A stretch of DNA of 11,111 nt from Sphingobacteriales bacterium (lineage in GTDB: Bacteria; Bacteroidota; Bacteroidia; Sphingobacteriales; Sphingobacteriaceae), in the NCBI GenBank assembly GCA_020058405.1, contig JAGVEE010000031.1, positions 1-11,111 on the forward strand. The letters run 5' to 3'. Of the stretch, positions 1-6,950 are shown in pieces. Made by a program: the position numbers and the translations under genes. Under the pieces are notes generated by a model. It saw only the letters and a list, made by a program, of their open reading frames with translations, did not search any database and was not told where the DNA came from. The first letter of the stretch is position 1, and each line of letters starts with the position of its first letter.

Positions 1-40
1 GGTCCCCGAACGAAGCGGAACGCGTAGTTGAGGGGCGGTG
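1..40 (+). repeat. REP-like palindromic intergenic repeat, copy 1
   Basis: This 40-bp element begins GGTCCCCGAACG and ends AGTTGAGGGGCGGTG. The same two ends recur at 8423-8460 around a different core of 11 instead of 13 bases. The CCCC and GGGG blocks with the adjoining AAC and GTT can pair, so the transcript could form a hairpin with an internal bulge. The copy may be cut by the window edge. It lies 33 bp beyond the pyrC stop, on the side where that transcript would end, so a terminator or mRNA-end stabilising role is possible. GC-rich hairpin repeats of this general kind (REP elements) are known from many bacteria; membership of a named family is my inference. Confidence 0.6.
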
Positions 41-73
41 CTAGCTTGAAGAACTAATAGAAAATAATCTATA

Positions 74-1402
74 CTAATTAAACAGAACTCTTTTCCCCAT
101 TACACTCTCATCAAAAACACCTCCATCATATACCTTTCGTCCATTTACAAAAGTACTTTGTATGCTCGATTTAAACGTGTGGCCTTCAAAAGGCGACCAT
201 TTGCATTTATATAGCAAGTTATCTTTGTTAACAGTATTGGGTTTATTTGGATTTACTAATACCAAATCGGCGTAGTAACCTTCGCGGATGTACCCACGTT
301 CTTCTATTCTGAATAAAATGGCTGGGTTATGTGCCATTTTTTGAACCATCATTTCTTTAGAAATTTTACCTTCCAATACTTTGTCGACCATTGCCAATAC
401 AGCATGTTGCACTAGAGGTCCGCCAGATGGAGCATTTAAATACGATTGCGATTTTTCTTCTATAGTATGCGGTGCATGGTCGGTTGCAATTACATCAATT
501 CTACCTTCTAACAATGCCTTCCATATTCCATCTCTGTCGGTTGCTTTTTTTATGGCCGGGTTCCATTTAATATTATTTCCTTTTGATTCATAATCTTCCT
601 CAGAAAACCAGAGGTGGTGAATACAAGCCTCAGAAGTAATTTTTTTATCAGCTAAAGGGATGCCTGCTTCAAATAAATGTGTTTCTTTTTCGGTAGAGAT
701 GTGTAAAATATGCAAACGAGTACCATGTTTTTTGGCTAAGCCAACAGCAAAAGAAGATGATAAATAACAAGCCTCTTCTGAACGAATCAATGGATGCATA
801 TCAATGCTTACATTCTCTCCATATTTCTCTTTATAAGCAGCCAAATTGTTTTTCACCGTTTGTTCGTCTTCGCAATGTGTAGCTATGATGCCTGAAAACC
901 TTGAGTATACAGCTTCCAAAGTTTTTTCATCATCTACCAGCATATTTCCGGTAGAGCTACCCATAAATATTTTTACTCCACAAACTTCGCGCATATTGGT
1001 TTTTAACACTTCCTCCAAATTATCATTAGAAGTACCCATAAAAAATGAATAGTTAGCTAATGATACTTGTGCTGCACGATGGTACTTATCTGCCAATAAT
1101 TCTTGAGTAAATACATTTGGTATAGTATTGGGCATTTCCATATAGGAAGTAATGCCACCGGCCACTGCAGCTTTAGCTTCTGTATAAATTTCGCCTTTAT
1201 GTGTTAAACCAGGTTCTCTAAAATGCACTTGATCGTCAATCGCTCCGGGAATTAACCACAAACCCTCTGCCTCTATTACGGTGGCGATTGCATCTGTAAT
1301 GTTGTTTGCAATTTTCGCAATTCGTTCGTTCTCAATCAATACATCTTGTATAGTTGATGTTCCTTCGTTAATTAAGGTGGCGTTTTTTATTAAGTATTTC
1401 AT
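74..1402 (-). CDS. pyrC: Dihydroorotase (pyrimidine biosynthesis)
   Basis: A 442-residue cytoplasmic metal-dependent hydrolase of the amidohydrolase fold. It should catalyse the reversible cyclisation of N-carbamoyl-aspartate to dihydroorotate, the third step of de novo UMP synthesis. Visible landmarks are the N-terminal metal strand PGAIDDQVHFREPG (H60, R62), the VKIFMG segment whose K144 is the expected carboxylated bridging lysine, H176 in ATHCEDE, H234 in HILHIST, and D308 with H309 and H312 in ATDHAPHT. The length fits the long (class I-type) dihydroorotase. The first histidine of the usual HxH pair is glutamine here (Q58). I recall the same DDQVHFREPG motif in other Bacteroidetes dihydroorotases, so this is probably a lineage trait and not damage. 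Allantoinase is a related alternative, but the REPGLTHKG region favours dihydroorotase. The gene stands alone, divergent from the helicase gene, and is read from the promoter box at 1420-1427, which leaves a 17-nt leader. Confidence 0.95.
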   Translation of the reverse strand: MKYLIKNATLINEGTSTIQDVLIENERIAKIANNITDAIATVIEAEGLWLIPGAIDDQVHFREPGLTHKGEIYTEAKAAVAGGITSYMEMPNTIPNVFTQELLADKYHRAAQVSLANYSFFMGTSNDNLEEVLKTNMREVCGVKIFMGSSTGNMLVDDEKTLEAVYSRFSGIIATHCEDEQTVKNNLAAYKEKYGENVSIDMHPLIRSEEACYLSSSFAVGLAKKHGTRLHILHISTEKETHLFEAGIPLADKKITSEACIHHLWFSEEDYESKGNNIKWNPAIKKATDRDGIWKALLEGRIDVIATDHAPHTIEEKSQSYLNAPSGGPLVQHAVLAMVDKVLEGKISKEMMVQKMAHNPAILFRIEERGYIREGYYADLVLVNPNKPNTVNKDNLLYKCKWSPFEGHTFKSSIQSTFVNGRKVYDGGVFDESVMGKRVLFN

Positions 1403-1419
1403 GGTTATGATTATTAAAG

Positions 1420-1427
1420 CAAATATA
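1420..1427 (-). promoter_or_regulatory. Bacteroidetes -7 box for pyrC
   Basis: On the minus strand this reads TATATTTG, a perfect match to the Bacteroidetes -7 consensus TAnnTTTG, followed by C. It lies 17 nt before the pyrC ATG. No clear TTG-type -33 element is present at the expected distance; the 8-bp repeat array occupies that position. The box starts at the fourth base of the last repeat unit, as at the other two arrays of this kind in the window. Confidence 0.55.
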
Positions 1428-1470
1428 TGGAAATACGACCATTCGAGAATACGACTATACGACTATTCGA
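1423..1470 (-). repeat. 8-bp TCGTANNN tandem array facing pyrC
   Basis: Read on the minus strand from 1470 to 1423, this is six consecutive octamers with no register slip: tcgaatag, tcgtatag, tcgtattc, tcgaatgg, tcgtattt, ccatatat. The first three bases are invariant TCG except in the last unit. The last unit runs directly into TTG and so forms the -7 box. It is arranged head to head with the longer array at 1499-1578, each pointing toward its own gene, with 28 bp of unrelated sequence between them. Confidence 0.85.
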
Positions 1471-1498
1471 AGGGAAGAATTTGCAAAATTGAATCAAA

Positions 1499-1578
1499 TC
1501 GTACTTTCGTAAAGTCGTATAATCGTAAAGTCGTATTATCGTATAATCGTATAATCGTATGGTCGCAAAACCGTATAT
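1499..1578 (+). repeat. 8-bp TCGTANNN tandem array facing the helicase gene
   Basis: Ten octamers in unbroken 8-bp register: tcgtactt, tcgtaaag, tcgtataa, tcgtaaag, tcgtatta, tcgtataa, tcgtataa, tcgtatgg, tcgcaaaa, ccgtatat. The first five bases are TCGTA in eight units; the last three vary. The final unit continues into TTG and so supplies the -7 box at 1574-1581. The array is too short in period to be CRISPR and is not coding. Its function is unknown. Confidence 0.9.
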
Positions 1579-1581
1579 TTG
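1574..1581 (+). promoter_or_regulatory. Bacteroidetes -7 box for the helicase-gldC operon
   Basis: TATATTTG, a full match to TAnnTTTG, ending only 5 nt before the helicase ATG at 1587. If the usual box-to-start spacing holds, transcription would begin within a couple of bases of the ATG, giving an almost leaderless mRNA. No TTG-like -33 motif is visible; repeat units fill that region. Confidence 0.5.
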
Positions 1582-1586
1582 CGCCG

Positions 1587-2951
1587 ATGTCAGTGAATTT
1601 CGAACAGTTTTCTTTAAACCGCCAATTGCTTAATGCAATTGAAGACTTGGGTTATACCGAGCCAACACCTATACAATTAAAGGCGATACCGCCGGTAATG
1701 AACGGGCAGGATTTATTAGGGGTTGCGCAAACGGGTACAGGTAAAACTGCTGCGTATGCCATTCCTTTAATTATGAAGTTGAAATTTGCTCAAGGAATGG
1801 ATCCTCGAGTATTAATTTTATCGCCAACCAGAGAATTGGCCATACAAATACATGAAAATATAGAATCTCTCTCTAAATATACAGATTTACGTTCGGTAGT
1901 TTTATACGGTGGATTAGGACCAAAAACTCAGAAAGAAATATTAAGCAAAGGCTTAGATATTGTAATTGCAACCCCTGGGCGATTAGTAGAATTATACCTC
2001 TCTGGCGACTTGGTTTTAAGAGAAATAAAAACCTTAATTATTGACGAAGCAGATAAAATGCTCGACATGGGCTTCATCGGTAAAATAAATAAGATATTAG
2101 AAATTGTACCACGCAAACGACAGAACATGTTGTTTTCTGCTACGATGAGCGACAAAGTGAAAACCTTGGCCGGAGATTTTCTCGCATTTCCAACAACCAT
2201 AGAGGTTTCGCCACAAGCTACCCCTGCAGATAAAGTTTCGCAATACATTTACCGTGTACCAAACATCAGAACAAAAATAAATTTGCTTCAACATTTTTTG
2301 AGTGATAAAGATGAGTACAGCAAGATTATTATTTTCTGCAAAACCCGACAAATTGCAGAGAACCTTTATCATTATGCCGAACGTATTTACGGGCAAGAGC
2401 AAGTAAGGGTAATACACGCGAATAAGGGACAAAATACACGCATCAACAGTATACAAGCATTTAAAGAAGAGAACGTACGAATATTAATTGGTACTGATGT
2501 GGCTTCTAGAGGCATTGATGTAGCAAATGTTACTCACGTAATTAATTTTGATGTGCCCTTAGTGCATGAAGATTATGTGCACAGAATTGGCCGTACCGGT
2601 AGGGCCAACCAAACAGGTATATCCATTACGTTCTGTAACCCAGCAGAAGAATACCACATTGGTAAAATCCAGAAATTAATTCGCCAAACCATTAAAGAAA
2701 AAGAAGTACCCCTTTCTTTATTGGCTAATGACACCCCTTTTGCGGAGGCACAAGCAATTGCTAGAGAAATAGACTTACAAAAAAAGAAGGAAGACCCTGA
2801 TTTTAAAGGAGCTTTCCACGATAAGAAATTTGCAAACACAAAGCTTACTAAAAGCATTTCGGACATTGCTTATAAGAAAGCAAAAGACAAAGAAAAGAAG
2901 AAATTAAAGCGCGACGGTCGTGGGAAGAGCGGCGGTCGTAATAAACGATAA
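1587..2951 (+). CDS. DEAD-box ATP-dependent RNA helicase
   Basis: A 454-residue cytoplasmic RNA helicase that uses ATP to unwind RNA duplexes or remodel RNA-protein complexes, for example in ribosome assembly, mRNA decay or cold adaptation. The motifs appear in canonical order: Q-motif with F5 and Q30 (TEPTPIQ), motif I AQTGTGKT (48-54 region), PTRELA, TPGR, DEAD (153-156), SAT (184-186), IIFCKT, GTDVASRGID and HRIGRTGR (332-339). The C-terminal tail after about residue 400 is lysine- and arginine-rich and ends KSGGRNKR, typical of RhlE-type helicases that anchor to RNA through a basic tail. I chose ATG 1587 because the frame stays open upstream only through the repeat array and antisense to pyrC, while the Q-motif begins four residues after this methionine. 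gldC starts 5 nt after its stop, so the two are probably co-transcribed. The RhlE subgroup is likely but not certain, so no symbol is given. Confidence 0.93.
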   Translation: MSVNFEQFSLNRQLLNAIEDLGYTEPTPIQLKAIPPVMNGQDLLGVAQTGTGKTAAYAIPLIMKLKFAQGMDPRVLILSPTRELAIQIHENIESLSKYTDLRSVVLYGGLGPKTQKEILSKGLDIVIATPGRLVELYLSGDLVLREIKTLIIDEADKMLDMGFIGKINKILEIVPRKRQNMLFSATMSDKVKTLAGDFLAFPTTIEVSPQATPADKVSQYIYRVPNIRTKINLLQHFLSDKDEYSKIIIFCKTRQIAENLYHYAERIYGQEQVRVIHANKGQNTRINSIQAFKEENVRILIGTDVASRGIDVANVTHVINFDVPLVHEDYVHRIGRTGRANQTGISITFCNPAEEYHIGKIQKLIRQTIKEKEVPLSLLANDTPFAEAQAIAREIDLQKKKEDPDFKGAFHDKKFANTKLTKSISDIAYKKAKDKEKKKLKRDGRGKSGGRNKR

Positions 2952-2956
2952 ATACA

Positions 2957-3292
2957 ATGAAAACAGCAGAAATTAACATTAAAGTAAACCTCGACGAGAA
3001 TAAATTACCTGAAACCATAACGTGGAAATCAACCGATGGTGAAAACAAAGAAGAAGTAGCTTGCAAATCGATGATGTTAGCCCTTTGGGACCATCAATAT
3101 AATAATACTTTACGTTTGGACTTATGGACCAAAGACATGCCTGTAGATGAAATGAAGCGTTTTTTCTACGAAACACTCATGACTATGGGCGATAGTTTTT
3201 TAAAAGCAACCGGAGAAACAAACATTGTAGAAGATTTACGCGACTATTGTGCCCATTTTGCCGAAAAAATGGAATTAAAAGTACAAGAGTAA
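2957..3292 (+). CDS. gldC: Gliding motility protein GldC
   Basis: A 111-residue soluble protein without signal peptide or membrane segment. Its overall sequence matches my memory of the GldC family, about 110 residues: an N-terminal strand TAEINIKVNLDENKLPETI, a central KSMMLALWDH segment, LRLDLWTKDMPVDEMKRFF, and a helical C-terminus with LRDYCAHFAEKM. In Flavobacterium, GldC works with the lipoprotein GldB and supports, but is not strictly required for, gliding; its biochemical activity is not known. Here no gldB lies next to it. The gene instead follows the helicase by 5 nt, so they probably share a promoter. GldC homologues also occur in non-gliding Bacteroidetes, so its presence alone does not prove motility, though the nearby T9SS cargo proteins show that the related secretion machinery should be in the genome. 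Confidence 0.88.
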   Translation: MKTAEINIKVNLDENKLPETITWKSTDGENKEEVACKSMMLALWDHQYNNTLRLDLWTKDMPVDEMKRFFYETLMTMGDSFLKATGETNIVEDLRDYCAHFAEKMELKVQE

Positions 3293-3348
3293 TTTTGGAT
3301 TAGAATTTGCTATATTGGGGGATTATTTACTATCCCTAAATACAAATT

Positions 3349-5943
3349 TTGAAAAGGTTTAAACATATTTATACAGCATGCTTATTTTCAATAAGTTTGC
3401 TTTCTATTTTTTCTGAAGTAGCAAACGCCCAATTAGTAGTAAGAGCTGAAAAGAATTTTACCAAAATGGTACGACAATCATTTGTAGGGCCGGGTGTACA
3501 AATTAGAAATGTAATTTTTAGAGGAGACTCTGCTGCTATCGGTATTTTCGACGGTAGAAATTCAAATATTGGCTTAGATAGTGGAATTATCATCACAACC
3601 GGTAAAGCTGTTGATGCCATAGGCCCAGATAATATTGATGCAAGTACAGCACAAGATGCTTCAGGAACAGGAGGAAAAACGGATGGTGATTTAAATTCAC
3701 TTCTTAATGGTAGTAGCACAAAAGATGCAACTTCTATTCAATTCACCTTCACCCCATCTGCAAATCGTGCCACTTTTAACGTTGTGTTTGCATCAGAAGA
3801 ATATGCGGAATTTGTAGGTAAACCTTATAATGATATTTTTGGATTCTTTTTAAGCGGTCCTGGAATTACAGGCAAAAAAAATCTAGCACTTGTACCTGGA
3901 ACTCAAGAACCTATTAGTGTAAATACAATTAATCAAATTACTAATGCAAATCTTTTTGTAAATAACATTGGAGGATTAACTATTCAGTACAATGGTTTCA
4001 CTAAAGTATTACAAATTGTTGCCGACAATTTAATTCCTTGCGAAGATTACATTTTAAAACTTGTAATTGCCGATGTTCAAGATGCAATTTACGATTCAGG
4101 AATATTCTTAGCATCTATGAATAGTGAATCGCCGAATGATAATTTTATTACGAGAAATACTCCAGCAAAATCGAAATCATACATTCAAGAAAAATGTGAT
4201 AGCGCTATTTTTAGATTTACACGCTCAAGTAATTTAAACCAAGCTGGGCAAACTGTTAAATACAAAGTAGGTGGTACTGCAACTAGAGGTGTTGACTATA
4301 TAGACATCCCAGATTCTATCACGATTGAACCCGGGAAGTTATTTGCAGATTTAGTTATTTTTCCTGTTGATGATAACATAACTGAAAATGCAGAATCTGT
4401 AGTAATTGAAGTAAGTAATAACACCATTTGTGCAGTATCTATTGATTCTATTAACATACAAGATTTTGATACACTAAAAATAACTACTTATGTTGATGTA
4501 CGTTGCCAAGGAGATACTATTTTTAAACAAGTAAAATTTGTTGGAGGATCTACTAGGTTAAGTTATTTATGGACGGATAGTCTGGGTAACATAAAAGGAG
4601 CATCATCCATTTTAGAAGCATCGCCAGATAGTTTAACCATGTATATTATTTCGATATACGATAGTTGTATCAATTTTACAACTGTTGATACTATTTACAT
4701 ACCACCCATTACGATTGTGAATTTAGTTGCACCCAATGATACAATAGTTTGTGCACCGGTTGATTTAGTATTTAATTTACAATCTAACATCCCTGACTTA
4801 AAATACAGTTGGACTGCACAAGACCCAGGTAATAATTCTGTAGGTTTATTTAACAATGACACTATTCAAAAACCTATATATACAGTCCCTTCTGGAGTTT
4901 TTGAAATTACAGTAAAAGTAAAAGTTGATAGAGATAACTATTGTTCAGATGAAAAAACATTTAAAATAAGGGTCATCCCAAAAGGGGTGTTTGGAGCAAA
5001 AACAATTTATGTTTGTAATGGAGATAGCACTTTATTGCGAGCGTACGGAGGTGGTACCTATAAATGGTCGCCATCTGATGGAATAGTGGGTGATACAAGC
5101 GCTGCAAATGTAGTCGTATATAAACCTGGCACCTATAAAGCCAGTGTAACAGATACCATAAATTGCTTAAAAGAATTTACAGTGAATGTAGTGTACGATA
5201 CAGTACCCAAAGCATTGGCCGGAAAAGACATTGTAATTTGTGAGCGCTCATCGATACAATTGGATGCGCAAGGCTCGCAATACAATACCTACGAATGGTC
5301 GCCTGCAACCGGACTTACCAATTCTAAAATTGGCAACCCAATTGCAAGCCCATTGGTTACCACTACCTATGTATTAAAATCTAAGAACAATGCATGTTTT
5401 AGTTTTGATACCATGACCATTTTTGTAATTACCAAACCAGAAACAGATTTTGCTTATGAGTTTGATAGTTGCGCAAAAGTAATTTCGTTTAGCAATACCA
5501 CACTCGGTACCGATAGCTTTTATTGGGATTTTGGAGACAGTGAATATTCATTAGAGAGAAATCCGATGCATAAATACGATACTACAGGAACACTTACAGT
5601 ATCATTAATTGCAAACAGAGGAACAGATTGTACAGATACCAGCACCATCAATATAAATTTAATTGATGTAGAACCAGATAAGAGAATTGTACCAAATACC
5701 TTTACGCCTAATGGAGATAACAAGAATGATGTATTCAAAGTTTCTGGTGGAAATGTAGGTTGTGCAATTACCAAAATGTCGATCTATAACAGATGGGGTA
5801 AACTATTACATGAAATAAAAGATGTAGAAGTATGGGAGTGGGATGGCCGAATCGGGAGTGAAATAGTCCCGCCGGGAGTCTACTTTTACTCGATCATCGG
5901 CGAAGGCTTCGAAGATGTAGGCATGGTTAACGTTATTTACTAG
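3349..5943 (+). CDS. T9SS-secreted choice-of-anchor L / PKD-like surface protein
   Basis: An 864-residue multidomain secreted protein. Residues 1-27 form a signal peptide (cleavage ANA|Q28). About 35-260 is a choice-of-anchor L domain with the hallmark FASEEYAEFVG (from residue 147), YNDIFGFFLSGPGI, and a closing DSGIFLAS segment. About 300-365 resembles a Calx-beta domain (TRGVDY and VDDNITENAESVVIEV). Several Ig-like or PKD-like repeats follow, the last with YWDFGD (WDFGD from residue 726). The last 84 residues are a gliding-motility-associated C-terminal domain: NTFTPNGDNKND, then YNRWGKLL, then WDGR and PPGVYFYSI. This is the type B T9SS sorting signal, so the protein should cross the outer membrane and end outside the cell or attached to its surface. 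The start is TTG 3349, chosen because it gives a complete signal peptide and no in-frame ATG precedes the conserved region. It lies 56 bp after gldC. An adhesin or matrix role is inferred from domain type only. Confidence 0.88.
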   Translation: MKRFKHIYTACLFSISLLSIFSEVANAQLVVRAEKNFTKMVRQSFVGPGVQIRNVIFRGDSAAIGIFDGRNSNIGLDSGIIITTGKAVDAIGPDNIDASTAQDASGTGGKTDGDLNSLLNGSSTKDATSIQFTFTPSANRATFNVVFASEEYAEFVGKPYNDIFGFFLSGPGITGKKNLALVPGTQEPISVNTINQITNANLFVNNIGGLTIQYNGFTKVLQIVADNLIPCEDYILKLVIADVQDAIYDSGIFLASMNSESPNDNFITRNTPAKSKSYIQEKCDSAIFRFTRSSNLNQAGQTVKYKVGGTATRGVDYIDIPDSITIEPGKLFADLVIFPVDDNITENAESVVIEVSNNTICAVSIDSINIQDFDTLKITTYVDVRCQGDTIFKQVKFVGGSTRLSYLWTDSLGNIKGASSILEASPDSLTMYIISIYDSCINFTTVDTIYIPPITIVNLVAPNDTIVCAPVDLVFNLQSNIPDLKYSWTAQDPGNNSVGLFNNDTIQKPIYTVPSGVFEITVKVKVDRDNYCSDEKTFKIRVIPKGVFGAKTIYVCNGDSTLLRAYGGGTYKWSPSDGIVGDTSAANVVVYKPGTYKASVTDTINCLKEFTVNVVYDTVPKALAGKDIVICERSSIQLDAQGSQYNTYEWSPATGLTNSKIGNPIASPLVTTTYVLKSKNNACFSFDTMTIFVITKPETDFAYEFDSCAKVISFSNTTLGTDSFYWDFGDSEYSLERNPMHKYDTTGTLTVSLIANRGTDCTDTSTININLIDVEPDKRIVPNTFTPNGDNKNDVFKVSGGNVGCAITKMSIYNRWGKLLHEIKDVEVWEWDGRIGSEIVPPGVYFYSIIGEGFEDVGMVNVIY

Positions 5944-5961
5944 ATTTAGAAAAAACATATT

Positions 5962-6456
5962 ATGAACGGACACTACATTCATTTGTTATCGAATCATTTC
6001 CCTGTTATTTTATGTATTACAGGATTTATAGTATTAACAATTGGATTGTGGCGACACTTAAAAACGGTGAAGCAAGTTGGTTTATTTATTTTATTAGCCG
6101 CATCTCTTTCTACCATTCCTGCGTATATATCTGGTGAAGAAGCAGAGCATGTGGTAGAAAATAAAGCGGGTACTAGTGAAAGCATCATGGAAGAACACGA
6201 AGAAGAAGCTGAACTAGCTTTTATATTTACCGATGTATTAGGTGTGTTAGCATTTGTAGCATTACTATTAAGTTTTAGAGATCATTCTCTATCTGTAATG
6301 GCAAATAGAATTGTTTGGTTAATGAGTATTGTATGTTTGTTCTTTTTGTTTAACGTAGGTAAATCTGGCGGACAAATAAGAAGACCAGAATTAAGAACAG
6401 AACAAGCTGTAGACACCAGCGCTGCATTGCAACAAAATGAAGAAGAAAATGAATAA
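5962..6456 (+). CDS. Four-helix inner-membrane protein, DUF2231-like
   Basis: A 164-residue integral membrane protein with four predicted helices at about 13-30, 38-56, 86-105 and 116-132. Helices 2 and 3 are separated by a strongly acidic loop (SGEEAEHVVE and EEHEEEAELA). Histidines H4, H7, H12, H63 and H79 lie near membrane borders and could bind haem b or a metal. The closing segment NVGKSGGQIRRPEL resembles the GGxIRH-type end I recall from a Bacteroidetes family related to DUF2231 membrane proteins. It starts 18 nt after the previous stop, and its last 20 nt overlap the next gene, a haem lipoprotein candidate, so translational coupling and a shared redox role are plausible. Membrane topology is clear from sequence; the family name and electron-transfer role are inference. 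Confidence 0.75.
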   Translation: MNGHYIHLLSNHFPVILCITGFIVLTIGLWRHLKTVKQVGLFILLAASLSTIPAYISGEEAEHVVENKAGTSESIMEEHEEEAELAFIFTDVLGVLAFVALLLSFRDHSLSVMANRIVWLMSIVCLFFLFNVGKSGGQIRRPELRTEQAVDTSAALQQNEEENE

Positions 6457-6823
6457 AAATTATTTTAAACTAGGTATTTTATTACTGCTAATAAGTACCA
6501 TATCTTTAAACTCCTGCAAACACGATGTAGATTTAACAGGTGTTCCCGAAATATCATTTTCTAATGATATACAACTCATACTTTCTGGGAATTGTTCTAT
6601 GAATGGCTGCCACGGTACTGATGCCAGTTCAGAATTCCCATTGGTAACTTATCAAAATGTTATGGACGAAGGTGATGTAAAAGAAGGAGATGCTAATGGA
6701 TCAAAATTATACGAAGTGTTACTTCGTACTGGCGAAGAACGCATGCCACCATCTGGACCTTTAACTGATATTCAAATTAAAAAAATATTTATCTGGATAG
6801 AACAAGGAGCGAAAGATAATTAG
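6437..6823 (+). CDS. Cytochrome c-like lipoprotein with CX4CH haem motif
   Basis: A 128-residue predicted lipoprotein. The signal sequence ends in the lipobox LNSC, making C27 the lipidated residue. The mature part is one cytochrome c-like domain: the haem attachment candidate is C53-S-M-N-G-C58-H59, with four residues between the cysteines instead of the usual two. The expected axial methionine is M103 in RMPPSGPL, followed by the C-terminal helix IKKIFIWIEQGAK. This layout (cysteine pair, MPP, final W-containing helix) is that of small mono-haem cytochromes fused to lipoproteins in Bacteroidetes. The start at 6437 overlaps the upstream gene by 20 nt; ATG 6449, four codons later, overlaps by less and also leaves a good signal peptide, so either may be used. 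The gene at 6951 is a recognisable paralogue. Haem binding is likely but unproven because of the widened motif. Confidence 0.8.
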   Translation: MKKKMNKNYFKLGILLLLISTISLNSCKHDVDLTGVPEISFSNDIQLILSGNCSMNGCHGTDASSEFPLVTYQNVMDEGDVKEGDANGSKLYEVLLRTGEERMPPSGPLTDIQIKKIFIWIEQGAKDN

Positions 6824-6856
6824 CTAATTAGCTATTGGGATAATTAGCTAATGGAA
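6817..6856 (+). repeat. 8-bp TAATTAGC tandem array over the stop of the first cytochrome gene
   Basis: Five octamers in strict register: taattagc, taattagc, tattggga, taattagc, taatggaa. The first unit already contains the TAG stop codon of the preceding gene (6821-6823), so the array begins inside coding sequence. It is the first of three different arrays in the same 127-bp gap. Confidence 0.75.
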
Positions 6857-6863
6857 GCAAATG

Positions 6864-6898
6864 AAATACTAATATCTAAATTCTAAATACTAAAAATC
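6864..6898 (+). repeat. 7-bp AAATNCT tandem array
   Basis: Five heptamers: aaatact, aatatct, aaattct, aaatact, aaaaatc, the last degenerate. It sits between the TAATTAGC array and the ATTCATA array, separated from the latter by three bases. The AT-rich composition makes chance partial matches easier, but the exact 7-bp spacing of the CT is maintained across four units. Confidence 0.65.
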
Positions 6899-6901
6899 CA
6901 C

Positions 6902-6950
6902 ATTCATAATTCATAATTCATAATTTATAATTCATAATCCACAATTCATC
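6902..6950 (+). repeat. 7-bp ATTCATA tandem array abutting a start codon
   Basis: Seven heptamers without any gap: attcata, attcata, attcata, atttata, attcata, atccaca, attcatc, and then directly the ATG at 6951. The array occupies the whole region where a ribosome would first contact this message and contains no Shine-Dalgarno-like sequence. Confidence 0.88.

Noticed and set aside
1499..1578. Possible CRISPR array
   Set aside because: Units are 8 bp, contiguous and without spacers; no cas-like genes are present.
1281..1586. N-terminal extension of the helicase frame by 102 codons
   Set aside because: It is translated from the antisense of pyrC and from the TCGTANNN array, and the helicase Q-motif begins right after ATG 1587.
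2097..2456. Antisense open frames inside the helicase gene, and similar ones in the choice-of-anchor gene and pyrC
   Set aside because: They lack protein-like composition or family features and lie wholly within well-supported genes on the other strand.
3311..3318. TATATTGG as a promoter box for the choice-of-anchor protein gene
   Set aside because: It misses one consensus base and has no partner element at a suitable distance; the gene may simply be read from the helicase-gldC operon.
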